A stretch of DNA of 64,000 nt from Laburnicola sp. R22_1 (taxonomy: Eukaryota > Ascomycota > Dothideomycetes > Pleosporales > Didymosphaeriaceae), in NCBI GenBank assembly GCA_014281115.1, contig JACONQ010000013.1:1788501-1852500 (forward strand), given 5' to 3'. The notes below the pieces were generated by a model. That model made no database searches and had not been told where the DNA came from. It saw nothing but the letters and a program-made list of their open reading frames with translations. Both the position numbers and the translations under genes were made by a program. Of this stretch, positions 14,041-23,738 are shown one piece after another (the stretch's first letter is position 1; each line of letters starts with the position of its first letter).

Positions 14041-14583
14041 CTATTCTTCTTACTTAGTTGCTTACTCTTTTATCTGCCCTTTTTATATAGAGGAAAGTTC
14101 TCTCTAAAACTACTAAACTCTTTTAATAAGTTACTACTACTATTAGGGTTGCTTATATTCTCTTTAATAGTTTTAGACGTTAATTACCTACTCTTACCTT
14201 TATTCTTTTTTATTGCAGCTTTAGTGTTGCTTATAAGAATTAAGGTTCTTTATTTATTATTATTAGGTTCTATTTTAACCTATAGGATCTTAAGTTAGTT
14301 CTATAAGGCTTTAATAGCCTTGCGCTTCTTTGTAATTTTAATTTCTTACTTAACTTCTTCTTCCTAATATTATATCTAAGCTTCTTTAGCGCTTAAGACT
14401 ATTTATCCTTTGTCTATACTAGTGTAGCCTAGTCTAGGGTCATTAATACTAGCGTAAGGTTGCTCCTTACTAGTTACTATTACTCTACTTAAGCTAGCTA
14501 TAAAGGCTAGGTGTTAGCTTTGATAGATATTACTTATATTAGAATAAAAAAATATAAGGTAGTAAGGAATTATATTATAAAAT

Positions 14584-14755
14584 TATAGGTATAATGCTTA
14601 ATCTATTAATTTACTACTAAGGCAATTTCTTAAAGAAGGGAAGTAGGTCTAAAGGCTATAAGGCCTAAGAAGAAAACTCTAACCTAGCCAAGGCTAATAT
14701 AGGCTAGTCTAGGGCAACTAGGGGGTTACGCTGCCACAGGGGACGCGTTGTGACA
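14584..14755 (-). repeat. Gypsy LTR (5' LTR in element orientation), better preserved
   Basis: It is a direct repeat of 4911-5084. It keeps CpG-rich stretches (GGGGACGCGTTGTGACA at the right end) where the partner has A/T. Its first dinucleotide is TA instead of TG, a G-to-A change. The hAT frame resumes immediately after it. Confidence 0.88.
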
Positions 14756-14990
14756 GAGATATAGTAACTAAAAAATAATATTATTATCTAATCCTATAAA
14801 GTAATTAATTAGTTTAAAGACTTGGAATATTATAGAAGACAAAGAAGAATTAATAAATAATAATAAATATAGTTTTAATAAAGATAAAGAATTAAGTAGT
14901 ATTAATTTAGAAAATAGAGAATTAGAAAACTATAGTAGCTCTACGTCTATTAATACTTCTTTTACTAATAAAGAATAAAAATTTAATAAT
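14756..14990 (+). mobile_element. hAT transposase relic, fragment 3 (C-terminal end)
   Basis: After the Gypsy LTR the translation gives DIVTKK and, one frame over, FKDLEYYRRQRRINK. This continues the hAT dimerisation region interrupted at 4910. From here to 15,260 the DNA is AT-rich and presumably the hAT 3' end. I could not find its terminal inverted repeat. Confidence 0.6.
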
Positions 14991-15329
14991 AATAGTATAG
15001 TATAAAGTTATATATACTAAATAAAAATTTAAGTCTAATTTTTACTATTAAAATACTTAATTATATGCTATTATAGAGTAATACTATATAGTTACTTTCT
15101 TTATTTTTATATTACTTTGTTTATTATTATTTGTTTTTTCTATAGTTAGTTCTTTATATAGTAGCTTAATAGATATTTTTTCTTTTAATACTTTCTTAGT
15201 TAAGATTATTATAAAATATATAGTACTATTCTTCTTTACTAATAACTTTTTATATAATATTAATAGGTATTTTTAAAGTCTACTTATTAGACTACTATAT
15301 ATACTATCCTTTTTTATAATTACCTTTTT

Positions 15330-15440
15330 ACGCTCTTTTTAATTACTAAGCAGGGGTCTTTGCTTTTTTTATTATGTTATTTAAGATAAAAGCCTTTGTT
15401 ATCCTATTTCTAGATAGATTTAATTAATGCCACATATATA
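15330..15440 (+). repeat. SINE-like retroposon, copy B
   Basis: It aligns to 123-235 over about 110 bp in the same orientation, including AATTACTAAGCAGGGG, the T run, ATTATGTTATTTAAGAT and the GCCACATATA end. Most differences are C-to-T or G-to-A, so this copy is more damaged than copy A. The left boundary is uncertain (possibly near 15,262). Confidence 0.6.
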
Positions 15441-15459
15441 CTATATATTTAGTAACGTG

Positions 15460-17313
15460 GTTTACTAGCGAGTGACCCACACTAGTAAGCGCGCCACCTT
15501 TGCCAAGACTCCACTATCACTAATAATACCATTATAATACAACCACCTACTATGTCTTCTAAGTTATCTAATAAATCTTAGTTACTTATTGCTATTAGAG
15601 CTATTAAACAAGACCCAAATCTTATAGAGCGAGCAGCAGTAGGGCTGTATAACGTTAATCGCAGAACGCTTAATTAAAGACGCAATAGAACAACTGCACA
15701 ACGCAATAACCTACCTAAATTAAAGAATTTTACTCTCCTTAAGGAGCAGGCGCTTGTTAATCGTATAATTAAGCTGGACACGCGTGGATTCTCTCCTACA
15801 AAGCTTATAATACGCACAATAGCCAATTCACTACGTTTATAGAGAGGAAAGCCACCTATTAGTATTAACTAGACAGATAGGTTTATTAAGCGCAGACGTA
15901 AAGTTAAAACGCGTTAGTCTTAGTTATACAACAACTAGAGAGCATAATAGGAAGATCCTAAGGTTATAAACGCGTAGTTTAAGCTTGTGGAGGGTATTAA
16001 AGTTAAGTACGGCATTACGGATAAGAACACCTACAACTTTGATAAATCAGGCTTCCTAATAGGGGTTATAGGGTCTTAGCTTATGGTTATAATATTAGAG
16101 AGGCGTGCGAAACCTAAATTAATATAGCTAGGCGACTGCTAGTGAATTACAGTAATCTAGAGTATCTATGCTACTAGATAGGCAATCCCTCCCTTTATTA
16201 TCTATGCTAGTAAGCGTTATATCTCTACCTAGTACAAAGACGCGTTAATTCCTAGCGATTGGGTAATCGCTATTAGCGAGAACAGCTAGATAAATAATAA
16301 GCTTAGTATCGCGTGGTTAAAACACTTTAATGCGCATACAAAGAAATACGCTAAAGAAACCTATTAGCTGCTAGTTATTAATAGCTATAAGAGCTATAAC
16401 TTAATTAAGTTCTAGAATTACTATAAGGAATATAAGATTATTACTCTCTATATACCGCCATATTTGTTACACCTACTATAGCTATTAGATGTGGGCTATT
16501 TCTTCCCACTAAAGAAGGTATATAGTGCTAAGATCTTAGGCTTAGCGCGTTAGCTAATAACCCACATTATAAAGATTAAGTTTCTCCTAGTCTTTAAAAT
16601 CGCGTTTTTAAAGGTTTTCTCTACAGAGATAATTAAGAGTGGTTTTTGCGGTGCTAGGCTAGTCCTATTAAATCCAAAGGAGATGTTATAGCACCTTAAC
16701 ATCCGCATCCGTATACCTAGTCTGCCTATTAAAGAGCCTACTACCTGGGAGTCTAAAACACCAAGTAACCTACGCGAATTTAAGGCGCAATTAATACTAG
16801 TTCGCAAGAGAATTAGAGATCACTTTAATTCATCACTAACTTTAACTATACAGGTACTTAAGAAGCTTAAAAAAGGCGCTCTAAGTATAATACATAGTTA
16901 GGTACTAGTGTTAGATAAAATTGCAGACCTTCGTAAGATAATTAAAAAGACTATAAGGCAAAAATCGCGTAAAAGAAGGTATATCCAGCATTAGGGATTA
17001 CTTATAGTAGTAGAGAGATCTTAGCTAGCCACTCCTAAGGACGCTAGTAGACAGAAGAAGGGTAAATAGTTATTAGGTACTAGTCGCGCTGTAATAGGGC
17101 CATTAACTTAATAGTATTGTGACATCTATAGGCAACCTAGATATAATACGTAAACCTGCTAGGGAGTTAAAGAGGAAGAATCTAAATTAGATATATTAAC
17201 TTAGTATATATTTTTAAGTAGTGTTGTAACGTAGTCTAATAATAAATAAAATAGTTTAGTGGAATCTTAGCAAAGGTGGCGCGCTTACTAGTAAAGGTCA
17301 CTCGCTAGTAAAC
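15460..17313 (+). mobile_element. Fot1/pogo-like transposon with 56 bp terminal inverted repeats
   Basis: Inverted repeats at 15460-15515 and 17258-17313 begin GTTTACTAGCGAGTGAC and differ at only a few sites. The transposase relic starts at the ATG at 15552 and extends to about 17,230. It shows an N-terminal helix-turn-helix-like block, YNFDKSGFLIGV, a NSYKSYN block where a DGHxSH-type motif is expected, and LYIPPYLLHLL*LLDVGYFFPLK, the pogo C-terminal catalytic region. About 20 in-frame stops replace Gln/Trp. It is less mutated than the element at 2115-4326, and the two transposases belong to different subgroups. It is inactive. Confidence 0.87.
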
Positions 17314-17360
17314 TATATTATATTATTTTAAAGTTATATATATAATGTGTATTATAAGTT

Positions 17361-17463
17361 TATATTCTATACTTTATACTTTATACTCTATACTTTATAC
17401 TTTATACTCTATACTTTATACTTTATACTCTATACTCTATACTTTATACTTTATACTCTATAT

Positions 17464-17494
<31 letters not shown>

Positions 17495-17498
17495 ATAT
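17361..17498 (+). repeat. Minisatellite of TATACTT/TATACTC units
   Basis: Seven-base units arranged in a higher-order pattern (two TATACTT, one TATACTC) repeat for about 135 bp. They are followed to 17,590 by A/T-only degenerate repeats. An ORF with a Tyr/Leu/Phe repeat here is an artefact of the array. Confidence 0.85.
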
Positions 17499-17589
17499 AA
17501 TTATATATTTCTATATCTCTATACCTATATATCTATATACTTATATATTTATATATCTATATACCTATATAATTATACACCTATAGAAC

Positions 17590-18222
17590 TATAAAACTAT
17601 AATAATTTTTTTACTTTTTACTTAATATTATATAACGTTATAACTTAATTTTTAAATTTAATTTTTAAATATATAGAACTTAGTATTAGTTTTAAAAATA
17701 AATTTTATTAATACTAGTACTATATAGTATATAATATACTATTAAGGTTTTTATATTTTATATTATTATATCTTATATTATATCTTATATATCTTTTAAA
17801 CTTACTAGCTTTAAAGCTAAATTATAAGCTAACTATAATAGTTATTACTAAAGTCCTAATATATAAAATTTTTAGTTTTTTCGCTAGATTATAAAAATAT
17901 ATTTTTTATTAAATTCTATTATTTTACTCATGAGTAAACTGAGCGACGCTCTGAGTAATCGCTCAGTTTCCCCCATCACTGCAATGACATAACAGTGACA
18001 AGTCGCACGTGGTGTTCAAAGCACACGAAAACAGGCACATATACCCATGAGAAGGAGATCCAGGTGGAGACTGATAATTACCAGGTAAATATGGGACTAT
18101 TCCGCATTCGTATCATAATGACATGTTAATCGTACAGAAACGTCGATGCAGCGCTGTATAGTTTACTACGGGTTGATTTCGAGAAAAGCGACCTGGGTAG
18201 ATGCCCGGACACCTACCTTCTA
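17590..18222. other. AT-rich to balanced-composition boundary
   Basis: Up to about 17,928 this is A/T-rich sequence with no feature I can support. At 17,930 composition changes within a few bases to normal gene-space DNA. A perfect inverted repeat sits on the junction (17936-17969). The rest is the region upstream of the helicase locus. Confidence 0.6.
17936..17969. repeat. Perfect 10 bp inverted repeat on the composition boundary
   Basis: AAACTGAGCG (17936-17945) and CGCTCAGTTT (17960-17969) are exact reverse complements separated by 14 bp. The spacer contains a further partial copy (CGCTCTGAGTAA). It might be the end of a transposable element or a structured site. No partner copy was found in the window. 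Confidence 0.6.
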
Positions 18223-18460
18223 ATGATTCTATTAAGAAGCCACATCTGCAGAAGCTGGGTACATACTCTTCCGAAGCACGTCAATCACAGACAACCCGCT
18301 AGATGCAATCATGAGGCTCTCAAGCGCAGGCACAATCCTCATACGTCACTCTTTGTACGTGGCATCGCGACGAACGACACCACAACCTCCACCAAAGTTT
18401 TTATTTCGTCAAGCGAACAGCAGGCCATAGTAGAGCTCTGCCGTACGCATAATGTCGTCG
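18223..18460 (+). pseudogene. Out-of-frame 5' coding remnant of the helicase gene
   Basis: The frame from the ATG at 18223 encodes an Arg-rich leader followed by SSEQQAIVELCRTHNVVVSA, which resembles the Q-motif region that precedes the Walker A motif in UvrD-type helicases. It is one frame away from the main helicase ORF. The shift is explained exactly by the 10 bp tandem duplication at 18461-18480. With a single copy of that unit the two frames would be continuous (about 773 residues). The leader could be a mitochondrial targeting sequence (inference). Confidence 0.65.
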
Positions 18461-20554
18461 TTTCGGCTCGTTTCGGCTCGTGCCGGCGCAGGAAAGACGG
18501 CAACAGCTGAAGCCATCGTTGCCGCCAACCCGAACCGATCCATAGCTATCGTCACCTATTCCAAACGCCTGCAGCTTGATACCTCCCGCCGCTTGAAGCC
18601 ATACCTCGGGTGCGATGTCTTCACATTCCACGGCCTGGCTGGCAATCTCTTTAATACCATTGTTCGCAACGATTCTGTTCTACGAGCTTTGAGGAGAGAT
18701 GCAACTGTGCCCCCCTGGACTGGAGAATTGTATGAAATCGTTATCTTAGACGAAATGCAAGACTGCACAGACAATCTTTTCTGGCTGACATGTGGATTTA
18801 TTTCGGTCGTGACGCACGCAGCCCATGGCAGGGCTCCCCGGATCGTAGCACTGGGAGATGAGCGCCAGGCTATCTACGACTTCAAAGGCGCAGACGAACG
18901 CTACCTCGGCCTATCTTCTGAGGCCATGGCCACTCTCTCGCCCTACCCGTGGGGATACTCGACCTTGAGCAAGAGTTTCCGACTTAGCCACGAAAACGCG
19001 GCGTTTGTCAATGACGTGTTCCTAGGGGGCGATCAATATATTGTCGGCTCTCACAGAGGACCAAAGCCACTATACCTGCATGGAGGCATTTATGACTGTA
19101 AGGGCATCGCCCGACATCTGGTCCCACTTATTCACGACTACGGACCTGAGCATACAGCCATCCTCACCCCCTCAGTCCGTCAAAACACACGCCTGTCATG
19201 GTTGACAAACTACTTGTCCGAGGTACACAAAATACCCATCGCCGTGTCCGTCGCAGAAGATATACCGCTCGATGACCGAGTCTTGCGCGGCAAGCTGTGT
19301 GTGAGCACCTATCACCAATTCAAGGGAAATGAGCGCGACCTCGTCATAGTTTACGGTGTCGATGATGGCTATTTCGACTTCATAGGCAAGGGCCTCCCGG
19401 ATGATACGTGCCCGAACACGACGTTCGTGGCCCTTACCCGCGCGCGTAACCAGATTGTCATAGTACATGATAAGAAACGTAGGCCAATGCCCTTTATCGA
19501 CAATGCAAAACTGCATGAAACAGCCAATATCGTCCAACTAGAAAATAATGGCAAGATTTTGGAACGTAACCCCCCGGGCCGCCTGCGGCAGCTGGGCCTC
19601 AATCTTCCGAAATCAGTCTCTGCAGCGAATCTGGCACGCCACGCTCCTAATGAAGTGATCGATGATATCTGTGCGAAATACCTGAAAATCAACCAGACTC
19701 TTTCGTCCCCTCCAGATGCGCCGCATATCGATGCCCCATCAGTAGTTCTCACCGACGCTATTAGGCATTACTACGAGGCCGTCAGCGATCTGAATGGGCT
19801 TGCCGTGGTTGCAGCGTACGAACATGCATCACTCGGCACTCTCACCACACTTCAAAATGCCAAAGCCTCAGTGCTGGAAGCGCTTCCCACCACCGGAGCA
19901 CAAGCAAGATGTCTTTGCCGTGAAGCCTGTCAATATGAGGCTGAGATGTCGGGGTACAAGTCTCGTAGAATACAGATGAAAGGTCATTCGTTTGACTGGC
20001 TCGGACCATACCTTGACGCAGCTAGGGATCGGCTACGGGCACAATTTTCTAAATCGGATGTGCTGGAGTTTGAAGCTGAATTCAGCGAAGAGCGATTTTA
20101 TGTAGCTAATCCCTTGGGAGATGAGAACAAGCATACCCGCCTGAAGGGGCGGGCAGACATTGTGCAGTACAAGGGAGAGGGGGGCATGAATGTATCAGAA
20201 ACTAAAAAGAAGGAAGGACAACGATGGGTAGAGAAGATACCAACGGGCTCGGTGACAATCTGGGAGATGAAATTTGTGGCGCAGTTGTCGCTCGAGCACG
20301 TCATTCAGGCCTGCGTCTATGCCTATCTCTGGTCCAAAAAGCACGGGCGAGAGGAAGCTCCCCATATTATCCTTTTCAATGTCCGTGATGGACAGAAGTG
20401 GGAAATTGTGCCTCGGGATGGTGTGGCCAGCTTGAGGGGCGTGGTGGAGGAGACTATGGTGGCGAAGTATTCGAATAAAGATACGCCAACAACGGACGAG
20501 TTCTTGGAAAAATGCAGAGAGACAAAGGCTGAGGCATTGAAGGCTTGTAACTGA
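18452..20554 (+). CDS. UvrD-like superfamily 1 DNA helicase with C-terminal RecB-type nuclease domain
   Basis: A 700-residue intronless ORF. Helicase motifs run in order: Walker A SARAGAGKTA (res. 8-17), Walker B LDEMQDC (99-105), motif III GDERQAIYDFKGAD (135-148), motif V STYHQFKGNERDLVIVYG (285-302) and motif VI VALTRARNQ (326-334). At the C-terminus GRADI (D569), WEMKF (E605, K607) and QACVY (Q619, Y623) form the D...ExK...QxxxY pattern of RecB-family PD-(D/E)XK nucleases. It probably unwinds and cuts DNA; the pathway is unknown. The ATG at 18452 leaves only eight residues before Walker A, with an in-frame stop at 18431. The natural 5' part lies in another frame upstream, so this may be a damaged gene. 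It lies about 0.5 kb from the transposon island. Confidence 0.82.
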   Translation: MSSFRLVSARAGAGKTATAEAIVAANPNRSIAIVTYSKRLQLDTSRRLKPYLGCDVFTFHGLAGNLFNTIVRNDSVLRALRRDATVPPWTGELYEIVILDEMQDCTDNLFWLTCGFISVVTHAAHGRAPRIVALGDERQAIYDFKGADERYLGLSSEAMATLSPYPWGYSTLSKSFRLSHENAAFVNDVFLGGDQYIVGSHRGPKPLYLHGGIYDCKGIARHLVPLIHDYGPEHTAILTPSVRQNTRLSWLTNYLSEVHKIPIAVSVAEDIPLDDRVLRGKLCVSTYHQFKGNERDLVIVYGVDDGYFDFIGKGLPDDTCPNTTFVALTRARNQIVIVHDKKRRPMPFIDNAKLHETANIVQLENNGKILERNPPGRLRQLGLNLPKSVSAANLARHAPNEVIDDICAKYLKINQTLSSPPDAPHIDAPSVVLTDAIRHYYEAVSDLNGLAVVAAYEHASLGTLTTLQNAKASVLEALPTTGAQARCLCREACQYEAEMSGYKSRRIQMKGHSFDWLGPYLDAARDRLRAQFSKSDVLEFEAEFSEERFYVANPLGDENKHTRLKGRADIVQYKGEGGMNVSETKKKEGQRWVEKIPTGSVTIWEMKFVAQLSLEHVIQACVYAYLWSKKHGREEAPHIILFNVRDGQKWEIVPRDGVASLRGVVEETMVAKYSNKDTPTTDEFLEKCRETKAEALKACN
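18461..18480 (+). repeat. 10 bp tandem duplication that shifts the helicase frame
   Basis: TTTCGGCTCG occurs twice in a row (18461-18470, 18471-18480), directly before the Walker A coding sequence. The 10 bp addition separates the upstream frame from the helicase frame. Confidence 0.9.
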
Positions 20555-20906
20555 GCTTATTACCGAAGGGATGTTATGAAGATTCACATAGAGTACGACG
20601 CAGTAGATGTGCAATCTTCCATGTCGTGCCTGCTACCTTAGGTGTGTAATCCGCACCAGGTGTGGAAATGAGATGATTCCAGTTGAATTAGCAAATGATT
20701 TTATCGTGTTCTGATTGTGAGCGATGTCTGACCCGCAGCACATTGTTGCAGTGTTTCCTCATGGATGGTGGCTGGTGGCTGGTGGGGCGGAATACCACGT
20801 GACCAGGCGCACTGGTGCCTTCCATCCTCAGCGCGCTCGCGTCATCACCAACCTTGAACCTCCGCCTCGCGACATCTCCATGCCCACGCCGCACTGAGCC
20901 GTGACA
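20555..20906. other. Intergenic region between the helicase and RAD52
   Basis: It holds the 3' flank of the helicase ORF and the upstream region of RAD52. I see no further gene or strong motif. Confidence 0.5.
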
Positions 20907-22861
20907 ATGCCTGCGTAAGTGAAATGAGAGTTCTCACGACATGTGATTTTTCTGTCTCGAATTATGCTGACGTCTTCCAGTCCTGGCGATCAGTACAACA
21001 GCAGCAACGTCAAGAACCCCTTCGAAGAACGCGTCGTCAACGGCTTCACAGCAAAGGAAATCGCCACACTACAGAGTCGCCTGAACCAACAGCTCGGACC
21101 GGAGTATATCTCTCAGAGACCGGGGAATGGAGGAGGCAAGGTCGCATACCTAGAGGGGAACAAGGCGATAGCGTTGGCCAACGAAGTGTTCGGGTTCAAT
21201 GGCTGGTCGAGCTCGCTGGGGCAGGTGCAGATTGACTATGTAGGTCCTCTGGCCGTGCAAGAGATAGGATAGGAACTGATGTGTGCAGGTGGACGAAAAC
21301 ACTAAAAATGGCAAAGTCTGCCTCGGACTCTCGATTGTTGTGAGGATCACGCTAAAGGACGGAACATACCACGAGGTGAATAGCTTGGTCGCCTCTGCGT
21401 TTCCCACCTAACAGCGTTCAGGATATCGGCTATGGCTCCATCGAGAACGGCAAAGGCAAAGCAGCTTCGTTCGAGAAGGCGAAGAAAGAAGCAGCCACCG
21501 ACGGACTGAAGCGCGCATTACGCACTTTTGGTAACGTGCTAGGCAACTGCTTGTATGACAAGACATACCTTAAGAAGGTGCAAGCAATGAAGCACGAACC
21601 GATCAAGATCCAAGAGGACAACCTGTTCAGGCATCCGGGTTTCGCTCCTAGAATAAAGGAAGAGGTGGCAATGGTGAAAAGAGAACCTAATCAGACGCCT
21701 GTCCGGGCCAACCCCATCCTGAGAACGCGCACAGATCACCTGGGGGCCACTATGTCGGGCGAATTTGATGATGAGTTTGACGGTAACTTGTTCGATGGAG
21801 TGGACATCCCCGAAAATCCTGACGAGGACATCGGCATCGACGGCAGCGGCGAAGAAGTTCCATACAATAGGCCGTTGCATACTACCCATGCGGAAGCACC
21901 CAGTGGCAATACACAGTTCCAGAACGGAGGCCCTCTACGTCCGTTTAATCCAAAGGCACAGAACCCGCCAGCGTCTCGAGGTCCGACCGGTGCACCCAAT
22001 GCACCCAATGCACCCAATGCACCCAATGCACCCAATGCACCTCCGCAGAACCAGCAGCAAAACGGCGCCGGTAGACCACCGACTGTTGCGCCAAATGCAC
22101 GGGGACCGCAAACTCCTGTGCAGCAACAAGGCAACAACCGCCCCGAGTTGAACAAACCGCGCATGCAGCCATCGACTGTGGACATCCATGCCGTTCCTAG
22201 ACCCCAGAGAACCCATCAAAACAACCAGACGCCGCTCCCACCACCGCAAAACCAACCTCTCCGACCGACGCCCCCACAAGCACAACAAGGTCTACAACCG
22301 CCCAAACCCGCAGCCCAAACACCCACTGTAAATCCACCGCCAAACCACATGCCTCCCGTGGGCTTCGTTACCTCCCGTGCGGCTGAACTAATGCAAGCCT
22401 CCGAACCCTCCGCCTCCTTGACCAACATCCCGGCCTTCAACCCGCACGTCGAATCTCCCATCCCGAAAGAGCAACGCACACCGGGTCTAGACCATGCGCG
22501 CAGTGTGCCCATAAAACGTGGCGAAGTTAGCAACGCTGCACCACCTGCACCCCCGAATCTAGTGCCCGCTGGTGCAGCGTTCAACCGTCCTGGCGCGGGA
22601 CCTCGTAATTCCAACTATGTGAATCCAAACCTGGATGCCAATAGGAGGATTGGGATGCCGGGTGGGCCAGGGGGGATGAGCCCTGCAGGCAGTAGGAGTG
22701 CCTACAAGCCGCCGATGAAGAGGCCGCCGTTGCAGGATGTGAGTAACCAGGGTGGTGGTGCGAACGGCAATGTCAGCAACGAGCCGGACGCGAAAAGGCA
22801 AAAGGTTGAAGGGGCGGGGTCGGGGTCAGGGCCGGGGATGGAGAATGTGAGTAGTTCATGA
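20907..22861 (+). CDS. RAD52: RAD52 recombination mediator / DNA strand-annealing protein
   Basis: Exons 20907-20914, 20981-21239, 21289-21375 and 21422-22861 give 597 residues. Rad52 binds single-stranded DNA, loads Rad51 and anneals strands in double-strand-break repair in the nucleus. The conserved N-terminal domain (about res. 25-190) is clear: [56 protein letters not shown] and [23 protein letters not shown]. The C-terminal two thirds are Pro/Asn/Gln-rich and look disordered, with a tandem Asn-Ala-Pro repeat near residue 310. The first coding exon is only 8 nt (ATGCCTGC), followed by GTAAGT. Frames add up across all three introns. Confidence 0.95.
21990..22040 (+). repeat. Coding minisatellite in RAD52 (GCACCCAAT units)
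   Basis: About five perfect 9 bp units encode repeated Ala-Pro-Asn in the disordered C-terminal region of RAD52. The repeat is in frame, so copy number changes would alter length only. It is a candidate polymorphic marker. Confidence 0.9.
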
Positions 22862-23738
22862 CGAGGTGTATGAGAGGGGGTTGGGCGTGCATCTGTGAGA
22901 ACGAGTGTGGTGTGGATATGGGTGAGGCGAGATGCATATGTATGGTCTCTGTGTGTTTGGCGTCTACGAAAAGGAATGGTTGGACTCTGGGACGGCGTTT
23001 GGAGCAAGGATTTGATGCTCTAAGATTGAGCGAGGCGTTATCTTCAACAGTGCAGGCTGTCTGCGTGCAGCAGTCGTTGGAATGTTTTCCCCAAGAGATA
23101 CACCAAATATTCATACGATAAACAAGGGGCATCTGTCATACATCTTTGTCTTCGCCTCTTTTCTGTTGTCCTATTCATGTTCTATCTGACACGGTGGCAT
23201 TTTATCACGAAAATCACGAAAGAAGATCGATCGAAGAATCGATCCCATTCCATTCCATTCCATTCCTTGTCTTATTCGATAGCTAAGCCTTACCCCAGAT
23301 CAGCCTTGAAGGTGTGGGGCATGGGAGACCAATCAGTCTACCTGTCCATAACTTAACATAGCAAAGCAAAGCCAAAGCAAACCAAGGCCATTTGACAAAG
23401 ATAAAAAGAAAAACGCCAGAGGAAAAGAAAAGGGAATCCACTTTACCCGCTAATGCATCCGTACATACACACATACATGTTCCGCATTTTGTTCTTGAAG
23501 AAACGCCTGAATCGTTGCCAGTGAGAGAAAATAAACAAATGACCGGGGTGCTGGTTGGCATGGTGTAGGGCAGCTTGACTCGCTATTGTTCTTCAACAGT
23601 GCGGCGCGGATTGGTGATGGGTCCGGATTGGTAGGCAGGTTGGCTAGTTTGAGGTCGTAGCCTTTGGATATCCCATGATTACGCTCGTTTTCCACGCAGG
23701 CACGCGAAAGCCCTTTCAACCCCTCACCTGACCGGTGC
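22862..23738. other. Convergent intergenic region RAD52 / RAE1
   Basis: Both flanking genes end here. It includes a short CATTC tandem (about 23243-23264). No gene is supported. Confidence 0.6.

Larger units (their letters stand above)
4911..14755 (-). mobile_element. Ty3/Gypsy LTR retrotransposon, RIP-degraded, minus strand
   Basis: Two direct LTRs of 172-174 bp (4911-5084 and 14584-14755) bound a 9.8 kb element. The flanks give a likely 5 bp target duplication (AAGAT before, GAGAT after, differing by one G/A transition). On the minus strand a purine-rich tract (AAAGAAAGAGAGC) lies directly before the LTR at 5084, which fixes the orientation. Minus-strand motifs run in the order gag zinc knuckle (about 10,950-10,995), reverse transcriptase YLDNILIY (about 9,725-9,745) and integrase DRGS (about 7,800-7,960). 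This is the Ty3/Gypsy gene order. It is interrupted by other elements at 8912-9070 and 11800-14040 and is inactive. Confidence 0.88.

Noticed and set aside
16550..16807. 85-residue minus-strand ORF
   Set aside because: It is a shadow of the better preserved C-terminal part of the Fot1/pogo transposase on the plus strand.
17347..17586. ORF with a Tyr-Phe-Ile-Leu repeat
   Set aside because: It is produced by the TATACTT minisatellite in A/T-rich DNA, with no domain and no gene context.
21990..22040. Frameshift risk in RAD52 from the GCACCCAAT repeat
   Set aside because: Units are 9 bp and in frame; the protein continues normally on both sides.
22559..23132. Several minus-strand ORFs at the RAD52 3' end
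   Set aside because: They lie antisense to the Pro-rich RAD52 tail and the 3' flank; no domains.
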